Positions 5,488-11,069 of a stretch of DNA of 38,426 nt are shown one piece after another (positions within the stretch are counted from its first letter, which is position 1; each line of letters starts with the position of its first letter). The position numbers and the translations under genes were made by a program. The notes below the pieces were generated by a model. That model ran no database searches. It was not told where the DNA came from and saw only the letters and a program-made list of their open reading frames with translations. The stretch lies in IMG/VR virus record IMGVR_UViG_3300043403_000088, positions 1 through 38,426 of that record, one strand, 5' to 3'. This DNA comes from a virus.

Positions 5488-5552
5488 TCGAGCAGCTGAT
5501 CCTCGTCCCCGCCGCCTTGGGCCTCCTGCTCATCGCGATCGGCTTCCAGTGA
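5484..5552 (+). CDS. Membrane micropeptide, 22 aa
   Basis: ATG 5484 overlaps the preceding stop as ATGA, a translational-coupling arrangement. The peptide starts MIEQLILVPAALGLLLIAIG and is one short hydrophobic helix. Its length is below what gene finders call. The overlap and the clean hydrophobic character support it, and an intergenic module begins right after its stop. Confidence 0.45.
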   Translation: MIEQLILVPAALGLLLIAIGFQ

Positions 5553-5686
5553 CCCGGCTCCGGCCGGGTTCACCCCCTGGGCGCTCCAAGCGGAGCCTCC
5601 TGGCGGTGGACCCCACCGAACACGACCAACCGCCCCGCTTAGGGGTCAGCACCCGCCCCGCTTAGGGGCTTGACAGGAGACAGAGA
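5553..5686 (+). repeat. Structured intergenic module IV
   Basis: It lacks the GAGCAAGCGCGG start. The stems are ACCCGGC-TCC-GGCCGGGT, GCTCC-AAGC-GGAGC inside CCTGGGC..CTCCTGG, GGTGGACCCCACC and two CCCCGCTTAGGGG elements (one followed by TCAGCACC), then GACAGGAGACAGAG. Confidence 0.75.
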
Positions 5687-6124
5687 ATGGCACTTTACTG
5701 GGACGTAACTAAGGTCGCCGACCATGCGACGATCACCACACATCCAGAGGACCTGGCCCCCAATTCCGAGACCACGCGTTGGTCGCCGATCACGGAATCC
5801 ATCGTCTGGATGACAGTGGCGGTGGGCATCAACAAGATCACTTCCGAGAACGCAGAATTGTTCTTCACCCGGACGATCCAGGTGGAGCACATCACGGGCG
5901 CGAGCTTGCTCTCAAAGGATGGTCCGATGTTCCTCACGCTGGGCGACATCCGCGAACACATCGGGCTTACGACGAACGCGAGCACGAAGACGGCGGCGCA
6001 GTTCAACGCCTATCTCCTGCGTATCATCGCCTCGGAGGCCAAGGACAGGGCTGCGAGACGCGACCGCCTCGACCCGCGCTCGCTGCGCGAGGCAATGGTG
6101 GAGCGTATCAAGGCTGCACAGTGA
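5687..6124 (+). CDS. Hypothetical protein, 145 aa
   Basis: ATG 5687 directly follows the leader GACAGGAGACAGAG. The protein appears to have a beta-rich N-terminal half (TTRWSPITESIVWMTVAVGI, ELFFTRTIQVEHITG) and a helical C-terminal half (TKTAAQFNAYLLRIIASEAK) ending in a basic helix (RSLREAMVERIKAAQ). No catalytic motif is visible. It is soluble and not recognised. It is a cassette between modules IV and V. Confidence 0.8.
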   Translation: MALYWDVTKVADHATITTHPEDLAPNSETTRWSPITESIVWMTVAVGINKITSENAELFFTRTIQVEHITGASLLSKDGPMFLTLGDIREHIGLTTNASTKTAAQFNAYLLRIIASEAKDRAARRDRLDPRSLREAMVERIKAAQ

Positions 6125-6252
6125 CACTGCGACCCGGCTCCGGCCGGGTCCACCTCCTGGGCGCTCCGGCTGGAGCCTCCTGGTGGTGGACCCCACCACC
6201 CCGCTTAGGGGCCAACACGACCCCCGCTTAGGGGCCAAATAGGAGATAGAAG
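6122..6252 (+). repeat. Structured intergenic module V
   Basis: The stems are GACCCGGC-TCC-GGCCGGGTC, an outer GGTCCACC..GGTGGACC stem enclosing GCTCC-GGCT-GGAGC, and two CCCCGCTTAGGGG elements (near 6199 and 6226). The leader is AATAGGAGATAGAAG, slightly changed from the usual form. The outer stem makes the nested structure clearest in this copy. Confidence 0.75.
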
Positions 6253-6576
6253 ATGAGCTACCGACTGGACGAACCGAGCCGCAGGACCCTCTGCGTCCAC
6301 AACCTGGCGATCATCCGTGAAGTGACCGACCACGCCGCCTCGATCAGCGAGGATGAGCGCCCGCTCGCCATTACGGACATCCGCCGCTTGGATGACTACG
6401 AGGGCGACCAGATGTTCGCCGTGGATGCCATCTATTGGCTGAACACCATGGGGCAGAAGCGTTTCTACTTGGTGCGCGTCTACCCGAACGCGACCTCGAT
6501 CGGTGTGAAGGAGTGCCTCAGCGAGGGCGACCGCGACCGCCAGGTGGGCTTCCTGGTCGGGTCGACCCCCGCTTAG
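6253..6576 (+). CDS. Hypothetical protein, 107 aa
   Basis: ATG 6253 follows AATAGGAGATAGAAG. The protein is acidic, predicted alpha-beta, with segments such as RRLDDYEGDQMFAVDAIYWL and QKRFYLVRVYPNATSIGVKE. Its stop codon TAG and the codons just before it (ACC CCC GCT TAG) lie inside the first CCCCGCTTAGGGG repeat of the triple at 6566-6625, so the repeat supplies the C-terminus. Whether an older, longer form existed cannot be told. No family is recognised. Confidence 0.75.
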   Translation: MSYRLDEPSRRTLCVHNLAIIREVTDHAASISEDERPLAITDIRRLDDYEGDQMFAVDAIYWLNTMGQKRFYLVRVYPNATSIGVKECLSEGDRDRQVGFLVGSTPA

Positions 6577-6625
6577 GGGCCACCACGACCCCCGCTTAGG
6601 GGCCACCACGACCCCCGCTTAGGGG
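6566..6625. terminator. Triple CCCCGCTTAGGGG hairpin between convergent genes
   Basis: Three copies of CCCC-GCTTA-GGGG (6567-6579, 6590-6602 and 6613-6625) are separated by CCACCACGA. They separate the rightward 6253-6576 gene from the leftward 6619-6897 gene. The first copy provides the TAG stop of the former and the third provides the TAA stop of the latter (read as CCCCTAAGC on the minus strand). A bidirectional transcription terminator or RNA end-protecting element is the simplest reading. Confidence 0.6.
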
Positions 6626-6897
6626 TTGGTGGCGCCGTCAATCGCCATGTCAACCACCTTGTGGAGATGGGCGCGGACCGCGGTGAGATCGCGGCCCGCG
6701 CCTTCTACTGACACGGCGCGGAAGATGAGCGCCGCGGCGACAGCCATCACCGAACAGAACTCGCACTGACCGTTGATGCGGGCACTGGCGCCAACAGAGA
6801 ACACCGTGGCGTTGATCAGCATCTTGGTGAACTCCGGCTCATGGCGGTTGTCCGGTCCACCACCTTCGCCGTCCCCGCTATGATGATCGAAAGCCAT
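6619..6897 (-). CDS. Hypothetical protein, 92 aa
   Basis: This is the last gene of the leftward operon. The start at 6897 has GAGGAGACTGCC before it and lies 10 bp past the previous gene's stop. The N-terminus is Gly-, His- and Asp-rich and probably disordered. The rest is helical with a Cys pair (GQCEFCSVM) and a hydrophobic helix (AVAAALIFRAVSV). C-terminal residues and the stop derive from a CCCCGCTTAGGGG repeat. No family is recognised. Confidence 0.7.
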   Translation of the reverse strand: MAFDHHSGDGEGGGPDNRHEPEFTKMLINATVFSVGASARINGQCEFCSVMAVAAALIFRAVSVEGAGRDLTAVRAHLHKVVDMAIDGATNP

Positions 6898-6907
6898 GGC
6901 AGTCTCC

Positions 6908-7987
6908 TCAGATGTGGCAGTCCACGATAGAGATCATTGCATCGTTGGGCAATGCGTCGATGCGGCGGCTGAACTCGCGGGCCCAGTCAGCTTTGCTCAC
7001 CTCGTTGATCGAGATGCCCCACCAGCCCATCTCGCCACGCTCGACCCAATTCCGCTCCATGCAGAAGGCGAAGGTGGTGATCGCGGATGCACGTGCCGTC
7101 GCAACATACTCTTCACGGGACACGAGGTAGTCGTCCAGGCGTTCCATGAAGGAGTCCTTGGCCTTGCTCATGCGCTCGATCGCCGGCTGCTCGTGGTAGG
7201 CCTTGCGGACGTCGTCGAGCGTGAGACCGCGCGCCAGGTAGGCTTCACGCATGGCGTCCCAACTGACCCACGCATCTTCGCCGTCCCGGGCTTCGGCCAT
7301 CTTGTCCCAACGATCACCGGCCACCTTACCGCCTTCGTCACGCATCCCGTCGAAGTCGATATCTTCCTTGTAAGCCCAGTCGGCGCGCTTCCCGTTCTTC
7401 AGCAGAAGGAAGTCCTTCCACCGGCCACCGATGACATACCAGTCCCACTTCTTGTTCGGGTTGGTGCGGCGGATAACGTCGATCACCACACCTTCTGCAT
7501 CCAGCAGGCCGTAGCCATACTTGTGAGCGCCGGCAATATGCGGCTGCTCGCCATGCGGAACGAACTCCACACTGTCCCAGTATTTGCAGAACTCCTTGAA
7601 CGTCTTCGACTGCTTGACCGGCACCTTGTCCTCGCGCCACCCATCCGGCGTGTAGTGGATCCTGGTGCTGTAGCCCTTACCGTCGCCCCAGTCCCTGGAC
7701 GTGAAGCTGTAGCCCTTAGCGAAGCCAGTCCCACCCATGGACCCAATCGCCGCACGTTCCTCTGACGTCGGTTCGCGGTAGAAGCAGTTGTCGTAGGCAT
7801 CGAGGGCCTCACCGGTCGCGTCGTTCACCATGACCGTGGACGTGTTTGTCTCGTAGCCCGACTTGAGTTCGTCCAGCTTCGAGATATTCTGGATGAAGTC
7901 GTCATCCTTCCCAGTGCACTCGAACTCATGGAACGGGGCCAGGTTGTGATCGACGTCGCCGACCACCATGACAGTGAAGTGACTCAT
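6908..7987 (-). CDS. MSHFTV-type phage protein of unknown function, 359 aa
   Basis: The N-terminus MSHFTVMVVGDVDHNLAPFH followed by EFECTGKDDDF, and the internal GGRWKDFLLLKNG and KKWDWYVIG segments, match a protein type I recall from many phages and actinobacterial genomes. No function has been assigned to it that I know of. It is soluble, rich in Trp and acidic residues, and full length by appearance. The start at 7987 follows AGGAGAAAGAA, which overlaps the stop (TAG) of the gene upstream. It is the largest gene of the leftward 8722-6619 operon. Confidence 0.85.
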   Translation of the reverse strand: MSHFTVMVVGDVDHNLAPFHEFECTGKDDDFIQNISKLDELKSGYETNTSTVMVNDATGEALDAYDNCFYREPTSEERAAIGSMGGTGFAKGYSFTSRDWGDGKGYSTRIHYTPDGWREDKVPVKQSKTFKEFCKYWDSVEFVPHGEQPHIAGAHKYGYGLLDAEGVVIDVIRRTNPNKKWDWYVIGGRWKDFLLLKNGKRADWAYKEDIDFDGMRDEGGKVAGDRWDKMAEARDGEDAWVSWDAMREAYLARGLTLDDVRKAYHEQPAIERMSKAKDSFMERLDDYLVSREEYVATARASAITTFAFCMERNWVERGEMGWWGISINEVSKADWAREFSRRIDALPNDAMISIVDCHI

Positions 7988-7996
7988 TTCTTTCTC

Positions 7997-8155
7997 CTAG
8001 AAGGGCGGTTCTTCGCCAAGGTATGATGGCTTCCATCCCGCAGCGGGGATGGCCTCGCTGCGTGGCTTGTCGTCTTTGGGCAGAGGGCGGACACCGATCT
8101 GCTCCAGCAATAGGTCGAGGTGCGGCGGCGCCTCAGGGCTCAGAACGCCCACCAC
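7997..8155 (-). CDS. Hypothetical small protein, 52 aa
   Basis: The frame runs to a TAG at 7997. I place the start at GTG 8155, inside the end of the 34-aa gene upstream. A longer frame to ATG 8206 would overlap that gene almost completely. The product is soluble, with a helix (HLDLLLEQIGV) followed by a Pro- and Lys-rich tail. Support comes from the tight packing with genes on both sides; the start is uncertain. Confidence 0.45.
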   Translation of the reverse strand: MVGVLSPEAPPHLDLLLEQIGVRPLPKDDKPRSEAIPAAGWKPSYLGEEPPF

Positions 8156-8244
8156 AGGAGCAGGCCCCAGATGATGACACCCAGCACAATGCTTGGGAGG
8201 ATCCACCAGCCTTCGGGCAGTTTGGGATCACGGTCGTCCATCAT
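8140..8244 (-). CDS. Membrane microprotein, 34 aa
   Basis: ATG 8244 overlaps the stop of the upstream 8241-8453 gene (ATGA) and has a full AAGGAGG at the right distance. A second ATG follows at 8241. The product has a charged N-terminus (MMDDRDPKLPEG) and then one membrane span (LPSIVLGVIIWGLLLWWAF) reaching the C-terminus, a layout typical of small tail-anchored phage proteins. The function is unknown. Confidence 0.65.
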   Translation of the reverse strand: MMDDRDPKLPEGWWILPSIVLGVIIWGLLLWWAF

Positions 8245-8453
8245 GCCGCCTCCTTCTTCGTGCGTGCTTCAACCCGTTCCGCGAGGAACTTCATCGAAGC
8301 GCGGTCGAACCGGTTACCATCGTGGATGAGCCAGATGGCTGACGCAAGTTCACCTTGCGCCGCCAGGTCGATGACCATCTCCGCCGTCCGGTCAATCTCG
8401 CGCTCCTTCGAGCCGTAGCGCCCAACCGCCTTGTGGTCGTAAGGCGTGGTCAC
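8241..8453 (-). CDS. Hypothetical protein, 70 aa
   Basis: ATG 8453 overlaps the preceding stop (8450) as ATGA, so it is coupled to the coiled-coil gene upstream. The product is a short helical protein (DRTAEMVIDLAAQGELASAI, RASMKFLAERVEARTKKE) with a basic C-terminus. No motif is recognised. It is the second gene of the leftward operon. Confidence 0.7.
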   Translation of the reverse strand: MTTPYDHKAVGRYGSKEREIDRTAEMVIDLAAQGELASAIWLIHDGNRFDRASMKFLAERVEARTKKEAA

Positions 8454-8722
8454 TGCATCGCCTCTTCAAGGCTAGAAACGACTTCGTCGAGGTTCCCGAC
8501 AGCTTCCTCGAGAGCGCCCAGAGCCTGGTCCATCGCAGAGACGGCGGCTTCCATCGACTGCCCGCGTTCAGCCTGCTGAAGGCCTTCGGGAAGGTTGTCA
8601 AAGGATTCCTGCTCCTCATCGCGAGCGGTCTCGAGGTCGCCTGACAGCCCGTCGAGCTTGGACAGGGCTTCCTGGACCGAAGCCACGACGGCTCCAAGGG
8701 CTTTGCGGCGTTCGTTGTTCAT
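8450..8722 (-). CDS. Coiled-coil protein, 90 aa
   Basis: The start at 8722 is fixed by the leader ACAGGAGACAGAC. Nearly the whole sequence is an acidic heptad-like helix (ALGAVVASVQEALSKLDGLS, then MDQALGALEEAVGNLDEVVS), with a break near residues 38-50 that could make a helical hairpin. It is the first gene of the six-gene leftward operon, driven by the promoter at 8758-8786. Such small coiled coils are common among phage accessory proteins; no function is assigned. Confidence 0.75.
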   Translation of the reverse strand: MNNERRKALGAVVASVQEALSKLDGLSGDLETARDEEQESFDNLPEGLQQAERGQSMEAAVSAMDQALGALEEAVGNLDEVVSSLEEAMQ

Positions 8723-8757
8723 GTCTGTCTCCTGTATGTTTGACATCTACTACGCTA

Positions 8758-8786
8758 CTGATAGCATAACTGCCAGCAGATTGCAA
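8758..8786 (-). promoter_or_regulatory. Leftward promoter for the 8722-6619 operon
   Basis: On the minus strand the -35 is TTGCAA (8781-8786), the spacer is 17 bp with TGCTGGC at positions 3-9, and the -10 is TATCAG (8758-8763) preceded by an extended TGC. It is one half of a divergent pair with 8806-8834. Confidence 0.75.
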
Positions 8787-8805
8787 GGGCAACATGCTGA
8801 AGGGC

Positions 8806-8834
8806 TTGCAGAATGCTGGCATCGGGGCTATGCT
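8806..8834 (+). promoter_or_regulatory. Rightward promoter for the 8860-10097 operon
   Basis: The -35 is TTGCAG (8806-8811), the spacer is 17 bp with TGCTGGC at positions 3-9, and the -10 is TATGCT (8829-8834). The expected RNA start near 8841 gives a leader of only about 19 nt before ATG 8860. Confidence 0.75.
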
Positions 8835-8859
8835 GCTGGGACTAGAACAGGAGACAGTA

Positions 8860-9150
8860 ATGGAACTCAGGATCAACATGAACGGTGACTCAGCTGAAGA
8901 GCTCAGTAACCAGGCCATTGGCCTTCACGAGTCGCTCCAGGGCGTTCGCAAGGCGTTGCGTTCAGCTTGGCCGCATGGGCGCAACTATCAGACTTGCGAA
9001 GACCCGCGGGCTGCACTAAGGTCGGATCACATCAGGTTCGTCGTGGCCGTGAAGCACCTTGAAGCATTGGAGGAGTTGGGATTTGACCTTGCCGAGACGA
9101 TCGTCGATCAAATTGAACGCAAAGGATCGCGTGATGCCGTCGTCGTTTGA
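8860..9150 (+). CDS. Hypothetical protein, 96 aa
   Basis: ATG 8860 follows AACAGGAGACAGTA. The product begins MELRINMNGDSAEELSNQAI, then shows a helix-rich stretch (HESLQGVRKALRSAW) and a C-terminal helix (VAVKHLEALEELGFDLAETI). It is soluble with no known motif. It is the first gene of a four-gene rightward operon in which each gene overlaps the next. Confidence 0.75.
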   Translation: MELRINMNGDSAEELSNQAIGLHESLQGVRKALRSAWPHGRNYQTCEDPRAALRSDHIRFVVAVKHLEALEELGFDLAETIVDQIERKGSRDAVVV

Positions 9151-9505
9151 ACTCGCCGACAGGCGCACCATGGCTGACATCCGCCAGGCAGCTGACTGGT
9201 CGGCCTCAAACAAGCGTCACGCCTTCCTGCTGGTGCGTAGCGCCCATGACTGCGAGCGCATTTACAATCTGGCGAAGAACCACGCTGGTGACACCAAGGT
9301 CGAGATCAGCCGCGTCCGTCGGTGCATCAAGTTTGGTCAGGCAGAGATCTTCCTGCTGAACGCGATGGAGAACCCCGACCAACAGTTGGCCGGGCGTCGT
9401 GGCAAGCTCTTCATCGCGCATGATGCCTTCACCGATGGGGCCTCGCTTGCGGCAGCTATCTGGCGGAAGGCGGCTGTGTTCCTCGACGTGAGTGCCTCAA
9501 GATGA
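9134..9505 (+). CDS. Hypothetical protein, 123 aa
   Basis: I chose ATG 9134, preceded by AAAGGATCGCGTG and overlapping the previous gene by 17 bp; ATG 9171 is an alternative. Segments such as RHAFLLVRSAHDCERIYNLA, RGKLFIAHDAF and WRKAAVFLDV suggest alternating strands and helices. That would fit a nucleotide-binding-like alpha/beta domain without a P-loop. No family is recognised. Confidence 0.7.
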   Translation: MPSSFELADRRTMADIRQAADWSASNKRHAFLLVRSAHDCERIYNLAKNHAGDTKVEISRVRRCIKFGQAEIFLLNAMENPDQQLAGRRGKLFIAHDAFTDGASLAAAIWRKAAVFLDVSASR

Positions 9506-9750
9506 ACCGCTTCCGCTTCTACGTTCCGGGCCAAGATGGCAGCCCGATCGGGTTCCCGCCGGAGGGGCCGTTCTGGATCACCGGCTACAGCGATACCCAC
9601 GTAGTGGTTGTTGCCTATTCGCCCGACTTGGCAACATTGACACGTGAGGACAGATGGCCGGACGCAGAGAACATCGACGATGGTGGGCCTCAGCCCCTTT
9701 CGTTCTCGGGCCGGTTCCCGAAACCAGAGTGGTGGAAGGGTCTGGAATGA
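9502..9750 (+). CDS. Hypothetical protein, 82 aa
   Basis: ATG 9502 overlaps the preceding stop as ATGA, and its own stop overlaps the ATG at 9747, so it is locked into the operon. The product is rich in aromatic and Pro residues (MNRFRFYVPGQDGSPIGFPP, then EGPFWITGYSDTHVVVVAYS) and is probably a small beta fold. The function is unknown. Confidence 0.7.
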   Translation: MNRFRFYVPGQDGSPIGFPPEGPFWITGYSDTHVVVVAYSPDLATLTREDRWPDAENIDDGGPQPLSFSGRFPKPEWWKGLE

Positions 9751-10097
9751 AAGTACTTGTCTGCGGTGGCCGTGATTACTCCGACTACGCACGCCTGCGC
9801 TCGATCTTGAACGAGCTGCACGAAGCCAAGTCGATCACGCGCGTCATCCACGGTGCGGCCAATGGGGCGGACATGCTCGCTGGTGTCTGGGCCTCTGCCC
9901 GCAACATTGCCTGCTCGACCTATCCGGCTGACTGGGGGCGGCATGGTCGGGCTGCTGGGGCGATCCGTAACTCCCAGATGCTCGCTGCCAGCCGTCCCGA
10001 CTTGGTGGTGGCCTTCCCAGGCGGGCGCGGGACGGCAGATATGGTCGCGAAGGCCCGCGTGGCGAGGGTCCGCATCATCGTGGTTCCACAGGAGTAG
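9747..10097 (+). CDS. SLOG-superfamily protein, DUF2493/YspA-like, 116 aa
   Basis: The Rossmann-like SLOG signature is clear: MKVLVCGGRDYSD at the N-terminus, HGAANGADMLAGVWA (35-49), GRAAGAIRNSQML (67-79) and VVAFPGGRGTADM (87-99). In this superfamily these loops bind nucleotides or nucleotide-derived ligands. Small stand-alone members of the DUF2493 type are common in phages, with unproven roles. The length is usual for the domain alone and no effector domain is fused. The ATG overlaps the stop of 9502-9750. It is the last gene of the operon and a strong hairpin follows at once. Confidence 0.85.
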   Translation: MKVLVCGGRDYSDYARLRSILNELHEAKSITRVIHGAANGADMLAGVWASARNIACSTYPADWGRHGRAAGAIRNSQMLAASRPDLVVAFPGGRGTADMVAKARVARVRIIVVPQE

Positions 10098-10122
10098 CAG
10101 GGGCTACGCGAGCAGCCCCTGC
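10097..10122. terminator. Hairpin ending the 8860-10097 operon
   Basis: GCAGGGGCT pairs perfectly with AGCCCCTGC across an 8-nt loop, starting on the last base of the stop codon. It lies between convergent genes (10097 and 10175) and may serve both. AAGTT follows, without a long T-run. Confidence 0.6.
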
Positions 10123-10174
10123 AAGTTGGTGTCAGGAAGCGCCGAGTCACCCCGGCGCCGCCTTGCTCCGACGC

Positions 10175-10417
10175 TTACGCGTCAACCGGACCATCAGGCC
10201 CATGCTGCAACGCTTCGGCAATGAATGCCGCCAAGTGCGCCGCTTCTTCCACGTGGATCCGCCATTGCACCAGCCCGTTTTCGTCCCGGAAAGTGAACCA
10301 GTCCGCTTCACCAGCACCAATCCGAATCCGAAACTCATCGCCACCGGCATTGCAGAAGAGGAACTTCCGCGCAGGTGCGTCCAGAGCCGCCGTTTCTTCA
10401 AGGTCTTTAGCCTTCAT
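10175..10417 (-). CDS. Hypothetical protein, 80 aa
   Basis: The start at 10417 follows the leader GACAGGAGACAGAC. The protein has charged N-terminal residues (MKAKDLEETAALDAPAR), beta-like segments (KFLFCNAGGDEFRIRIGAGE, ADWFTFRDENGLVQWRIHVE) and a C-terminal helix (AAHLAAFIAEALQHG). It forms a one-gene leftward unit with its own promoter (10457-10485). No family is recognised. Confidence 0.75.
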   Translation of the reverse strand: MKAKDLEETAALDAPARKFLFCNAGGDEFRIRIGAGEADWFTFRDENGLVQWRIHVEEAAHLAAFIAEALQHGPDGPVDA

Positions 10418-10456
10418 GTCTGTCTCCTGTCTACGCAGCACCACCGCTGCACAGCT

Positions 10457-10485
10457 TTGATAGCATAAATGCTGGCAAACCGCAA
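10457..10485 (-). promoter_or_regulatory. Leftward promoter for the 10175-10417 gene
   Basis: On the minus strand the -35 is TTGCGG (10480-10485), the spacer is 17 bp carrying GCCAGCA at 4-10 and ending in TGC, and the -10 is TATCAA (10457-10462). The -35 and spacer are identical to the leftward promoter at 14371-14399. Confidence 0.75.
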
Positions 10486-10501
10486 GCCCTATCCTAGTCC
10501 C

Positions 10502-10530
10502 TTGCAAGGTGCTGGCGCGCACGCTATCTT
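10502..10530 (+). promoter_or_regulatory. Rightward promoter ahead of the terminase genes
   Basis: The -35 is TTGCAA (10502-10507), the spacer is 17 bp with TGCTGGC at 3-9, and the -10 is TATCTT (10525-10530). It is divergent with 10457-10485. It is probably the start of the late transcript, or of its packaging part. Confidence 0.7.
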
Positions 10531-10562
10531 TGCGATGACAAGCACTGGCGCTGGAGGCTTCA

Positions 10563-11069
10563 ATGATACGTCGCGACCCAAAGACAGGAGAGCTCATGAT
10601 GCCAATGCCTCCCGACAGCTTGGCTTCACGCGAAGTCGTGGTGATGTGGGCTGAGCTCTACGCGCCTTACCCATACATGTGGGGCGACCGTATCGCCTAT
10701 GAGCAGGCGTGCATCTGGGTGACAGCACATTACCGCTGCACCCAGGCGGCAGCCATCATCGAGAACGAAGGCATCACGACAATCTCAGCCCAAGGCATGA
10801 TCGTCCAACACCCCGCGGTGGCTACCGAACAACGTTACGCTGGGCAGTGCATGGTCGCGCTGGACAAGTTCATGGCGCGGTGCGAGCTCCTTGCACCACG
10901 GGACGGCAAGGACCACAAGCGGCCTTGGATGGGTGTCGAGGGTGCGTTCGTGGTCCCTGGGCTCATGGCACGCACGGTCAACGGTGACGAGAAGCCAGAC
11001 AAGAAGAAGTCGAACGTCACCGTGATCCCCAAGGCGTCCCTCCTGCTCGGTGGTAAGGGAGTAGCCTGA
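10563..11069 (+). CDS. Terminase small subunit, P27-like, 168 aa
   Basis: This protein should bind viral DNA and direct the large terminase to the packaging start. The central part (IENEGITTISAQGMIVQHPA, then a helix with ALDKFMARCELLAP) matches the P27 type of small terminase, in which the phrase N-EG-..-NLVPHPA and a C-terminal helix are typical. ATG 10563 has GGAGG at 6 nt. An internal ATG at 10596 has GACAGGAGAGCTC, like the leader of the accessory genes, and could be the true start. The stop overlaps the ATG of the large subunit. Confidence 0.8.
   Translation: MIRRDPKTGELMMPMPPDSLASREVVVMWAELYAPYPYMWGDRIAYEQACIWVTAHYRCTQAAAIIENEGITTISAQGMIVQHPAVATEQRYAGQCMVALDKFMARCELLAPRDGKDHKRPWMGVEGAFVVPGLMARTVNGDEKPDKKKSNVTVIPKASLLLGGKGVA

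Noticed and set aside
6896-7765. Plus-strand frame of 289 codons
   Set aside because: It is opposite the recognisable MSHFTV-type gene, and no leader or promoter supports it.
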